DNA of 28,814 nt from Lachnospiraceae bacterium UBA3692 (GTDB taxonomy: Bacteria; Bacillota; Clostridia; Lachnospirales; Lachnospiraceae). The translations under genes were made by a program, and so were the position numbers. The stretch is taken from positions 1 to 28,814 of the forward strand of contig DFIR01000031.1 in the NCBI GenBank assembly GCA_002372815.1, in the 5' to 3' direction. The first letter of the stretch is position 1, and each line of letters begins with the position of its first letter. Shown here piece after piece: positions 15,144-22,606 of this stretch. The notes beneath the pieces are model-generated. The model was not told where the DNA came from. It worked only from the letters and a program-made list of their open reading frames with translations, and did no database searches.

Positions 15144-16529
15144 ATGGATATGATGAAGAAAGTTCCGGTGCGCGAGCAGGATCCCAAGGTCCGCGCCACG
15201 AATTTTGAAGAAGTCTGCCTCGGCTACAACCGCGAAGAGGCGGAGGCGGAGGCGGCCAGATGCCTCAACTGCAAGAATCCCCGCTGCGTCCAGGGATGTC
15301 CCGTTTCCATCAATATCCCCGGCTTCATCATGAAGGTGAAGGACGGAGATGTGAAGGGCGCCTACGACGTGATCAGCGAGGCCTCCTCGCTGCCGGCGGT
15401 CTGCGGCCGTGTGTGCCCGCAGGAGACCCAGTGCGAAGGCAAGTGCGTCCGCGGCATCAAGGGCGAGCCGGTCTCCATCGGCAAGCTGGAGCGCTACGTT
15501 GCGGATACCGCGAGAGAGATGGGGATCAAGCCCCAGATGCCTGCCGAGAAGAACGGCCGCAAAGTGGCGGTCATCGGCTCCGGTCCTTCCGGCCTTTCCT
15601 GCGCCGGCGACCTGGCCAAGATGGGCTATGATGTAACCATTTTCGAGGCGCTCCACAAGGCGGGCGGCGTGCTCGTGTACGGCATTCCCGAGTTCCGTCT
15701 TCCCAAGGAGGCGGTCGTCGAGAAGGAAATCGACAACGTGCGCGCGCTCGGCGTCAAGATCGAGACCGACGTCGTGATCGGCAAGTCCACCACGATCGAT
15801 TCCCTGATCGAGGACGAGGGCTTCGAGGCGGTGTTCATCGGCTCCGGCGCCGGACTTCCCAAGTTCATGGGGATCCCGGGTGAGCAGGCGTTGGGCGTCT
15901 TCTCCGCCAACGAGTTCCTGACCAGAAGCAATCTGATGGGTGCCTTCCGCGAGGATTCCCGCACACCGATCATGCGCCCCAGGAAGTGCGTGGTCGTCGG
16001 CGGCGGCAACGTCGCGATGGATGCCGCCAGAACGGCGCTGCGTCTCGGCGCGGAGACCCACATCGTGTACAGAAGAAGTGAAGAGGAACTGCCCGCGAGA
16101 CGTGAGGAAGTCCATCACGCCAAGGAAGAGGGCATCATCTTCGACCTGCTGACCAATCCCGTGGAGATCCACGAGGACGAGAACGGCTGGGTGAAGAGCG
16201 TCACCTGCATCCGCATGGAGCTCGGTGAGCCCGATGCGTCCGGCCGCCGCAGACCTGTGGAGATCCCCGGTTCCGAGTTCGAGATCGAGTGCGACGCGGT
16301 GATCATGTCCCTCGGCACTTCCCCGAACCCGCTGATCTCCTCCACGACGAAGGGCCTGGACATCAACCGCCGCGCCTGCATCATCGCGGACGAGGAGACC
16401 GGAAGCACCTCCAAGGCGGGCGTTTACGCCGGCGGCGACGCCGTCACGGGCGCCGCGACGGTCATCCTGGCGATGGGTGCCGGCAGAGCCGCTGCGAAGG
16501 GCATCGACGAGTACCTCCGCGCGAAGTGA
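15144..16529 (+). CDS. nfnB: NfnB-like / NADPH-dependent glutamate synthase small-subunit-type flavoprotein
   Basis: The product has 461 residues. The N-terminal alpha-helical domain carries two four-cysteine sets for [4Fe-4S] clusters: Cys40/43/48/52 (CLNCKNPRCVQGC) and Cys87/91/97/101 (CGRVCPQETQCEGKC). The FAD Rossmann motif VAVIGSGPSGLSCAGDL starts at about 141, a second nucleotide motif VVVGGGNVAMDAART lies near 285, and the end has GVYAGGDAVTGAATVILAMGAGR. Such proteins are often named GltA or GltD, but no large glutamate synthase subunit is nearby, and the gene starts 26 bases after nfnA, so the bifurcating NfnB role is favoured. The ATG at 15144 has AAGGGAG about 8 bases upstream. The long terminator after it closes the two-gene unit. 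Confidence 0.82.
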   Translation: MDMMKKVPVREQDPKVRATNFEEVCLGYNREEAEAEAARCLNCKNPRCVQGCPVSINIPGFIMKVKDGDVKGAYDVISEASSLPAVCGRVCPQETQCEGKCVRGIKGEPVSIGKLERYVADTAREMGIKPQMPAEKNGRKVAVIGSGPSGLSCAGDLAKMGYDVTIFEALHKAGGVLVYGIPEFRLPKEAVVEKEIDNVRALGVKIETDVVIGKSTTIDSLIEDEGFEAVFIGSGAGLPKFMGIPGEQALGVFSANEFLTRSNLMGAFREDSRTPIMRPRKCVVVGGGNVAMDAARTALRLGAETHIVYRRSEEELPARREEVHHAKEEGIIFDLLTNPVEIHEDENGWVKSVTCIRMELGEPDASGRRRPVEIPGSEFEIECDAVIMSLGTSPNPLISSTTKGLDINRRACIIADEETGSTSKAGVYAGGDAVTGAATVILAMGAGRAAAKGIDEYLRAK

Positions 16530-16575
16530 TTCATTCGCTGCAGCAGGCAGGATCATAGAAAAGGCTTTCAATGAG

Positions 16576-16648
16576 GACCGGGCTGCAGCCGGCAGCCGGA
16601 GGGGCGGGAGACCGCCTCTCCGAGGCGCCGGCTGCAGCCCGGTCTTTT
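16576..16648 (+). terminator. very long intrinsic terminator of nfnAB
   Basis: GACCGGGCTGCAGCCGGC (16576–16593) pairs perfectly over 18 bp with GCCGGCTGCAGCCCGGTC (16627–16644), then TTTT. The 33-base interior has its own stem, CGGAGGGGCGG with CCGCCTCTCCG (one G·U), around a GAGA loop, so the whole is close to a continuous 29-bp rod. Confidence 0.9.
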
Positions 16649-16691
16649 GAACGGGAGCATCGCCCCGCTGCGCGGTGCATGAGGAGTGCGC

Positions 16692-17672
16692 GTGACAGAG
16701 CGTCTTGAGATCCCGGTACAGGTACAGCGGGATATTTTCGGAAGTCATGACAGTCATATCCGCAAGGTGGAGAAGGACCTGGATGTGGCGATCGTCCTGC
16801 GGGACGGCGAGGTCCGGATCAGCGGCGAGGAGGAGAACGTCCACACGGCCAGAGTGATCGTCGAGGAACTGGCGGGCCTCAGCCGGATGGGATCCGAGAT
16901 CGAAGAGCAGAGCGTGGACTATGCCCTGGAGATGAAGCAGGAGGCGGACCCGGACCTGCTCGTGAAGATCGACGCGGACGTGATCTGCCACACGATCAGC
17001 GGCAAGCCCGTCAAGCCCAAGACCCTGGGGCAGAAGAAATACATCGACGCGATCCGCAAGGACCTGATCGTATTCGCCAGCGGCCCGGCGGGCACCGGCA
17101 AGACCTTCCTTGCGATGGCGATGGCCATCACGGCCTTCCAGAACAAGGAAGTGGAGCGCATCATCATGACGAGACCGGCCATCGAGGCGGGGGAGAAGCT
17201 GGGCTTCCTGCCGGGGGACCTGCAGAGCAAGGTGGACCCTTACCTGCGGCCGCTCTACGACGCGCTCTACCAGATCATGGGCGCCGACAACTTCCGCCGG
17301 AACATGGAGAACGGGCTGATCGAGGTCGCGCCGCTCGCCTACATGCGCGGCAGGACCCTGGACAACGCCTATATCATTCTGGACGAGGCGCAGAACACGA
17401 CGCCCGAACAGATGAAGATGTTCCTGACCCGCTTCGGTTTCGGCTCCCACGCGATCATCACCGGCGACGCCACGCAGAAGGACCTGGCGCCGGGGCAGCG
17501 CTCCGGACTGGACGTGGCCATGAAGGTGCTGAAGAACGTGGAGGGCGTGAGTTTCTGCAACCTTACCGCGAAGGATGTCGTGCGGCATCCGCTCGTGCAG
17601 AAGATCGTAAAGGCATACGAGGATTATGAACGTCATACTGAACACAGACATACAGACCGGCGAAGATTTTGA
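16692..17672 (+). CDS. phoH: PhoH-family ATPase
   Basis: About 326 residues from a GTG start placed 5 bases after GAGGAG. A GTG two codons earlier overlaps that ribosome site and is less likely. Residues 1–75 form a KH-like N-terminal region (IFGSHDSHIRKVEKDLDVAIVLRDGEVRISG). The RecA-like ATPase has LIVFASGPAGTGKTFLAMAMA with Walker A at 131–138, the RPAIEAGEKLGFLPGDLQSKVDPYLRPLYDAL block, MRGRTL, Walker B IILDEAQNTT near 229–236 and ITGDATQKDL. PhoH/YbeZ proteins are cytoplasmic, RNA-related ATPases of unsettled biochemical role. They are typically encoded next to ybeY, as here, where the reading frames overlap by 47 bases. The gene heads the long operon ending with asnB; no convincing promoter was found in the 40 bases after the nfn terminator. 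Confidence 0.9.
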   Translation: MTERLEIPVQVQRDIFGSHDSHIRKVEKDLDVAIVLRDGEVRISGEEENVHTARVIVEELAGLSRMGSEIEEQSVDYALEMKQEADPDLLVKIDADVICHTISGKPVKPKTLGQKKYIDAIRKDLIVFASGPAGTGKTFLAMAMAITAFQNKEVERIIMTRPAIEAGEKLGFLPGDLQSKVDPYLRPLYDALYQIMGADNFRRNMENGLIEVAPLAYMRGRTLDNAYIILDEAQNTTPEQMKMFLTRFGFGSHAIITGDATQKDLAPGQRSGLDVAMKVLKNVEGVSFCNLTAKDVVRHPLVQKIVKAYEDYERHTEHRHTDRRRF

Positions 17673-18138
17673 CTTTGACAGGGAGCAAGTGGCAGAGGCG
17701 GTATGCAGACAGGCGCTCCTGCAGGAGGGCTTCCCTTATGATGCGGAGATCTCCCTGCTGATCACGGATCCGGAGGAAGTGCGCGCGCTCAACCGGGACT
17801 ACCGCGGGATCGACGACACGACGGACGTCCTGTCCTTCCCGGGGCTGGACTACGACGAGCCGGCCGACTTCCGCTGTGTGGAGGAGTCCCTGGCTGACTA
17901 CACGGACCCTGAGAACGGCTGCGTCCTTCTGGGGGACATCGTGCTCAACGCGTCCCGCGTCAAGGAGCAGGCCGCGATGTACGGTCATTCGGAGCGGAGA
18001 GAATACGCCTTCCTGATAGCGCACAGCATGCTGCACCTGTGCGGCTATGACCACATGGAGCCGGAGGAGGCCGCCGATATGGAGGCGCGGCAGGAGAGGA
18101 TCCTGGCGGCCCTCGGGATCACGCGGGAGGACGGGTGA
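17626..18138 (+). CDS. ybeY: endoribonuclease YbeY (rRNA maturation factor)
   Basis: The 170-residue product has the metal-binding motif HSMLHLCGYDH with His133, His137 and His143, and the family signature GIDDTTDVLSFP at 61–72 and LLGDIVLN at 101–108. YbeY is a single-strand-specific metal-dependent RNase acting in 16S rRNA 3'-end maturation and ribosome quality control. The ATG at 17626 lies inside the end of phoH in another frame, with GAGG close upstream. The overlap suggests translational coupling. Length is normal for Firmicutes. The stop TGA shares its A with the ATG of the next gene. Confidence 0.93.
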   Translation: MNVILNTDIQTGEDFDFDREQVAEAVCRQALLQEGFPYDAEISLLITDPEEVRALNRDYRGIDDTTDVLSFPGLDYDEPADFRCVEESLADYTDPENGCVLLGDIVLNASRVKEQAAMYGHSERREYAFLIAHSMLHLCGYDHMEPEEAADMEARQERILAALGITREDG

Positions 18139-19475
18139 TGGCACAGCGTCCCCTGCGGAGAGAAAAGACAGGGCAGGAGATCCCGGCGGACGTCGCCGTG
18201 ATCGGCGCCGGCGCGGCGGGCTGTATGGCGGCTCTCTGCGCAGCGCAGGCAGGCGCTGCGCGTGTCCTGGTCCTGGAGCGGAACGCGAAGGCGGCCGCCA
18301 AGATCTACGCGACCGGCAACGGCCGCTGCAACCTGACGAACCTGTATCAGGACATATCCTGCTATCACTTTGCGGACGCGGCGCAGAGGGAGGCCGGAGG
18401 AGAGATCATCGCGGCGTACCCGAATGCGCGGCTTCTGTCTTTTTTCACGGAAAACGGTGTGCTGCTGCACGACCGGGGCGGCTATGTCTACCCGCGGACG
18501 GACCAGGCCTCCACGGTGGCGCTGCTCTTTGAGAGGCTGCTGCGGGAGGATCCCCGGATCGATGTCCGGCTGGGCGCGAGCGTGCGGGAAACCGTGCCGC
18601 CGGCGGGAGGCGCGTCCCTGTGGACCATCCGCACGGAGGACGGAGCGGTGTTCCGGGCGAAGGCGGTCCTTTTTGCGTGCGGAGGGATGGCCGGTCCGCA
18701 GTTCGGCTGCGGCAGGACCGGGTACACGCTGCTGGCTTCCCTGGGGCACAGCGTCCGAAAGCCTCTTCCGGCGCTGGTACAGCTTCAATGTGGGGAGGAC
18801 GCGCAGGCGCTTCGGTCCGCGCAGGGCACCCGCTTCCAGGGGAAAATCACACTGGTGACCGACGGCACAGCGGCGGACTCCCACACCGGGGAGATGCTGT
18901 TTACGGAGAACGGCGTGTCCGGGATCCCGGCCATGCAGGTCTCCGGACAGGCGGCGCGGGCGCTGGAGGAAGGGCGCAGCGCGGAGATCGTGATCGACCT
19001 CCTTCCGGAAGTGGAGGCGTCTGTGTGGGAGCGCGAGACGGCCAGACGGCTGGAGCTCGCGGAAGTGTCCGGCGACCGGATGCTGTCGGAGTGGCTCTTC
19101 GGGCTCGTGCCGGACAAGGTCCAGATCCCGGTCCTGGCGCAGCTGGGACTCGTGCGGGAGAAGAAGCTCCGGAAGGTGCCGACGGGCATGCGGGAGCAGA
19201 TCCTGCGGTCGCTGCGGTCGCTGCGCATGCGTGTCACGGGAACAGGAGGATTTGACAAGGCCCAGGTGACAGGCGGCGGGATCCCGCTGTCCGAAGTCCG
19301 GGGAGACCTGTCGTCGAAGCGGCAGCCCGGCCTGTTTATTGCGGGAGAGCTGCTGGACGCGGACGGGATCTGCGGAGGATACAACCTGCGCTGGGCCTTT
19401 TCGACCGGCGCGGCCGCCGGGAAGGCCGCCGCGGAATATGCAGCCGGCGCTGCGGAGAGAGGTGCTGAGAGATGA
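18138..19475 (+). CDS. HI0933/BaiN-family FAD flavoprotein
   Basis: The 445-residue product has an N-terminal FAD motif AVIGAGAAGCMAALCAAQAG with VLVLERN, followed by the family hallmark KIYATGNGRCNLTN and a central region (GGMAGPQFGCGRTGYTLLASLGHSV). The C-terminal block VTGGGIPLSEVRGDLSSK … GLFIAGELLDADGICGGYNLRWAFSTG is diagnostic. Members are annotated as aminoacetone oxidase family or BaiN; most have no proven substrate, and BaiN activity on bile-acid intermediates should not be assumed. The ATG at 18138 follows GGGAGG by 7 bases and overlaps the ybeY stop (TGATG). The 3' end overlaps the next flavoprotein gene as ATGA. Confidence 0.85.
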   Translation: MAQRPLRREKTGQEIPADVAVIGAGAAGCMAALCAAQAGAARVLVLERNAKAAAKIYATGNGRCNLTNLYQDISCYHFADAAQREAGGEIIAAYPNARLLSFFTENGVLLHDRGGYVYPRTDQASTVALLFERLLREDPRIDVRLGASVRETVPPAGGASLWTIRTEDGAVFRAKAVLFACGGMAGPQFGCGRTGYTLLASLGHSVRKPLPALVQLQCGEDAQALRSAQGTRFQGKITLVTDGTAADSHTGEMLFTENGVSGIPAMQVSGQAARALEEGRSAEIVIDLLPEVEASVWERETARRLELAEVSGDRMLSEWLFGLVPDKVQIPVLAQLGLVREKKLRKVPTGMREQILRSLRSLRMRVTGTGGFDKAQVTGGGIPLSEVRGDLSSKRQPGLFIAGELLDADGICGGYNLRWAFSTGAAAGKAAAEYAAGAAERGAER

Positions 19476-21124
19476 TCCGGATCGGACAACTGAAGATCCC
19501 GGCGGATATGCCGGAGGCGCGGATCCGGGAGGAGCTGGAAGCACGTGCTGCGAGAACGCTGCGGATCCCGGCGGAGAAGATCCATCTGCACAAGATCCTC
19601 CGCAGGAGCCTGGACGCGCGCAGGAAGCCGGAGCTGTACAGCGTCTACACGATCGCCGTGAAGACAGAACTGTCCCCCAGGGAGGAGGAGCGCGCGCTGC
19701 GTCGCGCCCGCAGCCGGGACGCCGCGATCTGGCATGAGACCCGCTATCATTTCCCTGTGAAGGGAACAGAGCTCTGCGATGCACGGCCGGTGGTGGTCGG
19801 AGCAGGGCCGGCGGGCCTGTTCTGCGCGCTGTTTCTCGCTGAGAACGGATACCGGCCGCTCCTCGTGGAGCGGGGCCGGCGCGTGGAGGAGAGAGCGGAG
19901 GACATCGAGAGATTCTGGAGGACCGGCAGGCTCGATCCCGCCTCCAACGTGCAGTTCGGAGAGGGCGGCGCGGGCGCATTTTCGGACGGGAAGCTCAACT
20001 CCGGGATCGGGGACCGCTCCGGGAGATCCGCGGCTGTCCTGGAGACGTTCGTGGAGGCCGGCGCGCCGCAGGACATCCTCTATGAGAGCCGCCCGCACGT
20101 CGGGACGGACCTCCTGCGCAAGATCCTCCCCGTGATCCGGGAGAGGATCGAAAAGGCCGGCGGAGAGATCCGCTTCGGGACCCTCTGCGAGGGACTCGAC
20201 GTGGAGAACGGCGCGGTCAGGGGTATCCGGCTTCTTGACGCGGAAGGCGCGTATGCGCTGGAGACCGGCATCGTCGTGCTCGCGCCGGGGCACAGCGCGC
20301 GGGACACGTTCCGGTGGCTGGCCGACGCGGGGATCGCGATGCAGCAGAAGGCCTTCGCGGCAGGTCTGCGGGTCTCGCATCCGCAGCGGATGATCGACGC
20401 GGCCCAGTACGGCCCGCAGAGCGAGGACACCTACGCGCGTCTTCCGGCGGCAACATATAAGCTCACAGCGAAGACGGCCGGCGGACGGGGCGTCTACTCC
20501 TTCTGCATGTGCCCGGGCGGCTATATCGTCAATGCCTCCTCGGAGGAAGGCGGCACCGTCGTGAACGGCATGAGCGACCACGCGAGGGACAGCGGCAGGG
20601 CCAACAGCGCCATCGTCGTGACGGTCTCGCCGGAGGACTTCGGATCGGAGGATCCGCTTGCAGGCGCGGCACTGCAGAGAGAACTGGAGGAGCGCGCCTA
20701 CGCCCGCGGAGCCGGGGCCGTCCCGGTGCAGAGCTTCGCCGATTACGAGCGCGGAGCCGTCGGAACGACCGCCTCCAGAGGCGCGGAGGACCTGTGCATC
20801 CGCGGACAGATCCGGGATGCAGACCTGAGAGGGGTCCTGCCGGCGCAGGTCGAGGAGGCCTTCCTGGAAGGCATGCATGTATTTGACCGGCAGATCCCCG
20901 GTTTCGCGGGGCCGGAGGCGGTCCTTGCGGGCGTGGAGACCCGGACGTCCTCCCCGGTCCGCATCGTGCGGGACGAGAGCCTGCAGGCGAGCCTGCGCGG
21001 ACTGTTCCCCTGCGGGGAAGGCGCGGGCTATGCGGGCGGCATCCTCTCCGCGGCAGTAGACGGGATCCGGACCGCGGAGGCAGTGGCAGCAATCTACAGA
21101 CCCATGGAGGAGAGACAGAAGTGA
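19472..21124 (+). CDS. COG2509-type FAD-dependent dehydrogenase
   Basis: The 550-residue product has an N-terminal ~100-residue domain (MIRIGQLKIP … KIHLHKILRRSLDARRKPELYSVYTI) that precedes the FAD-binding motif VVGAGPAGLFCALFLAENGYRPLLVERG near 108–135. The signature SNVQFGEGGAGAFSDGKLNSG and the C-terminal FPCGEGAGYAGGILSAAVDGIRTAEAVA fit the uncharacterised FAD-dependent dehydrogenase group COG2509. Substrate and physiological role are unknown. It starts within the end of the preceding flavoprotein gene (ATGA) and ends within the start of proB (GTGA), so it is translated as part of a coupled series. Two unrelated-substrate flavoproteins side by side, neither characterised, are a point of interest. 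Confidence 0.85.
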   Translation: MIRIGQLKIPADMPEARIREELEARAARTLRIPAEKIHLHKILRRSLDARRKPELYSVYTIAVKTELSPREEERALRRARSRDAAIWHETRYHFPVKGTELCDARPVVVGAGPAGLFCALFLAENGYRPLLVERGRRVEERAEDIERFWRTGRLDPASNVQFGEGGAGAFSDGKLNSGIGDRSGRSAAVLETFVEAGAPQDILYESRPHVGTDLLRKILPVIRERIEKAGGEIRFGTLCEGLDVENGAVRGIRLLDAEGAYALETGIVVLAPGHSARDTFRWLADAGIAMQQKAFAAGLRVSHPQRMIDAAQYGPQSEDTYARLPAATYKLTAKTAGGRGVYSFCMCPGGYIVNASSEEGGTVVNGMSDHARDSGRANSAIVVTVSPEDFGSEDPLAGAALQRELEERAYARGAGAVPVQSFADYERGAVGTTASRGAEDLCIRGQIRDADLRGVLPAQVEEAFLEGMHVFDRQIPGFAGPEAVLAGVETRTSSPVRIVRDESLQASLRGLFPCGEGAGYAGGILSAAVDGIRTAEAVAAIYRPMEERQK

Positions 21125-22032
21125 TACAGGAAGTCAGCGGCACAGCTTCGGAGGCACGCGCCTGCAGGGAGGCGCTCAAAGACAAGAGACGGATCGTCGT
21201 GAAGGTGGGCTCCTCCTCCCTGCTGCACAAGGAGACGGGCAGACTGGATTATCACCGGATCGACCGGCTCGCCAGGGAACTGAGCGATCTCAAGAATACC
21301 GGGAGGGACGTGATCCTCGTCTCGTCGGGCGCCATCGCGGTCGGCAGGGAGGTCCTGCGCCCCGTGCTGGGGATGTCCGACAGCGACCGGGAGCATCCCG
21401 TGCACGGAAGCCGCCCGATCGCGGAGAAACAGGCCTGTGCGGCCGTCGGCCAGGCGCGCCTCATGATGATCTATCAGCGCTTCTTCGGGGACTACAACCA
21501 GACGACGGCCCAGGTCCTCATGACCAGGAGCACGGTCGCGTCCAGGCTCAGCAAATACAACCTGGTCAATACTTTCACCGAGCTGCTGCGGCTCGGCGTG
21601 ATCCCGATCGTGAACGAGAACGACTCGGTGGCGACTTCGGAGGTCAGTGTGGGGGATAACGACAACCTCTCCGCGATCGTCGCGGCGCTGACCGGCGCGG
21701 ACCTGCTCATTCTGCTCTCCGATATCGACGGACTGTACACGGATGATCCGCGGAACGACCCGGATGCGCAGTTCATTCCTTTTGTGCAGGACATGGACGA
21801 CACGATCCTGCAGATGGGCAAGGGCTCGACCGGCAGCAGCTGCGGGACCGGCGGCATGAGCACGAAGCTGCACGCCGCCACGATCGCGACCGGCAGCGGC
21901 TGCGACATGGTCATCGTCAACGCGCAGCGGATGGAGGTCCTGCACGAGATCCTCGACGGGGAGGAGATCGGGACCCTGTTCAAGGCGCGCCGCGACAGGG
22001 ATTTCGATCTGCAGGATTATGTGGAGGACTGA
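21121..22032 (+). CDS. proB: glutamate 5-kinase
   Basis: The 303-residue product has only the amino-acid-kinase domain; the C-terminal PUA domain of many ProB proteins is absent, as in other short clostridial forms. Motifs are VVKVGSSSL (26–34), LVSSGAIAVGREVL (66–79), VNENDSVATSEVSVGDNDNLSA (164–185), LLSDIDGLYTDDPR (198–211) and GTGGMSTKLHAA (242–253). It phosphorylates glutamate in the first step of proline synthesis. The loop between 80 and 103 (DSDREHPVHGSRPIAEKQA) seems about ten residues longer than usual. The GTG start overlaps the preceding stop. proA is not adjacent. Feedback inhibition is expected from the family, not visible here. Confidence 0.9.
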   Translation: MIQEVSGTASEARACREALKDKRRIVVKVGSSSLLHKETGRLDYHRIDRLARELSDLKNTGRDVILVSSGAIAVGREVLRPVLGMSDSDREHPVHGSRPIAEKQACAAVGQARLMMIYQRFFGDYNQTTAQVLMTRSTVASRLSKYNLVNTFTELLRLGVIPIVNENDSVATSEVSVGDNDNLSAIVAALTGADLLILLSDIDGLYTDDPRNDPDAQFIPFVQDMDDTILQMGKGSTGSSCGTGGMSTKLHAATIATGSGCDMVIVNAQRMEVLHEILDGEEIGTLFKARRDRDFDLQDYVED

Positions 22033-22035
22033 CAG

Positions 22036-22557
22036 GTGCGCAGTATTTATCTGATCGGTTTCATGGGGACCGGCAAATCCACGACGGCGTCGGCCCTCTC
22101 GGCGCGGACAGGGATGCCTGTGATCGAGATGGACGAGGAGATCGTCCGCCGCAAGGGCATGCCCATCACGGAGATCTTCGCCTCGGAGGGAGAGGCCTCC
22201 TTCCGGCAGACGGAGACGGCCCTGCTGCGGGAGATCGCGGAGGGCGCTCCGGCGATCGTCTCCTGCGGAGGCGGCGCCGTGACAGTGCCTGAGAACGTGC
22301 GGCTCATGAAGGAGAGCGGCACGGTGGTGCTGCTGACGGCCTCACCAGAGGAGATCCTCGCGCGCGTGCGGGGGAGCGACGAGAGACCGCTCCTCAACGG
22401 CCACATGGATGCGGACTATATCCGCGGCATGCTGCAGAAGCGCGAGCGGTTCTATCTGGAAGCCGCGGATATGACCGTGTCCACGGACGGAAAGGAGACC
22501 GGCCGGATCGTCCCGGAGATCCTCCGGCAGCTGGAACAGACGACAACAGGGAATTGA
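22036..22557 (+). CDS. aroK: shikimate kinase
   Basis: The 173-residue product has Walker A GFMGTGKST (8–16), the shikimate-binding Asp33 in EMDEEI, Arg57 in SFRQTE, the CGGGA loop at 77–81 and the lid Arg117 in DERPLL. It converts shikimate to shikimate 3-phosphate using ATP in the aromatic amino-acid pathway. The GTG start has GGAGG 8 bases upstream, located at the end of proB; the two genes are 3 bases apart. aroC, two steps later in the pathway, lies about 3 kb downstream in another transcription unit. The length and motifs are ordinary. Confidence 0.93.
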   Translation: MRSIYLIGFMGTGKSTTASALSARTGMPVIEMDEEIVRRKGMPITEIFASEGEASFRQTETALLREIAEGAPAIVSCGGGAVTVPENVRLMKESGTVVLLTASPEEILARVRGSDERPLLNGHMDADYIRGMLQKRERFYLEAADMTVSTDGKETGRIVPEILRQLEQTTTGN

Positions 22558-22585
22558 CGGACACCTGTCACAGACAGGTCGTCCG
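22558..22585 (+). promoter_or_regulatory. hairpin just upstream of the asnB ribosome site
   Basis: CGGAC-ACCTGTC (22558–22569), loop ACA, GACAGGT-C-GTCCG (22573–22585): a 12-bp stem with a single bulged C. It begins on the base after the aroK stop and ends a few bases before AAGGAGAGG. No T-tract follows, so it is more likely an mRNA stability or translation structure than a terminator. Confidence 0.5.
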
Positions 22586-22606
22586 GGAGAAGGAGAGGAA
22601 AGATCT

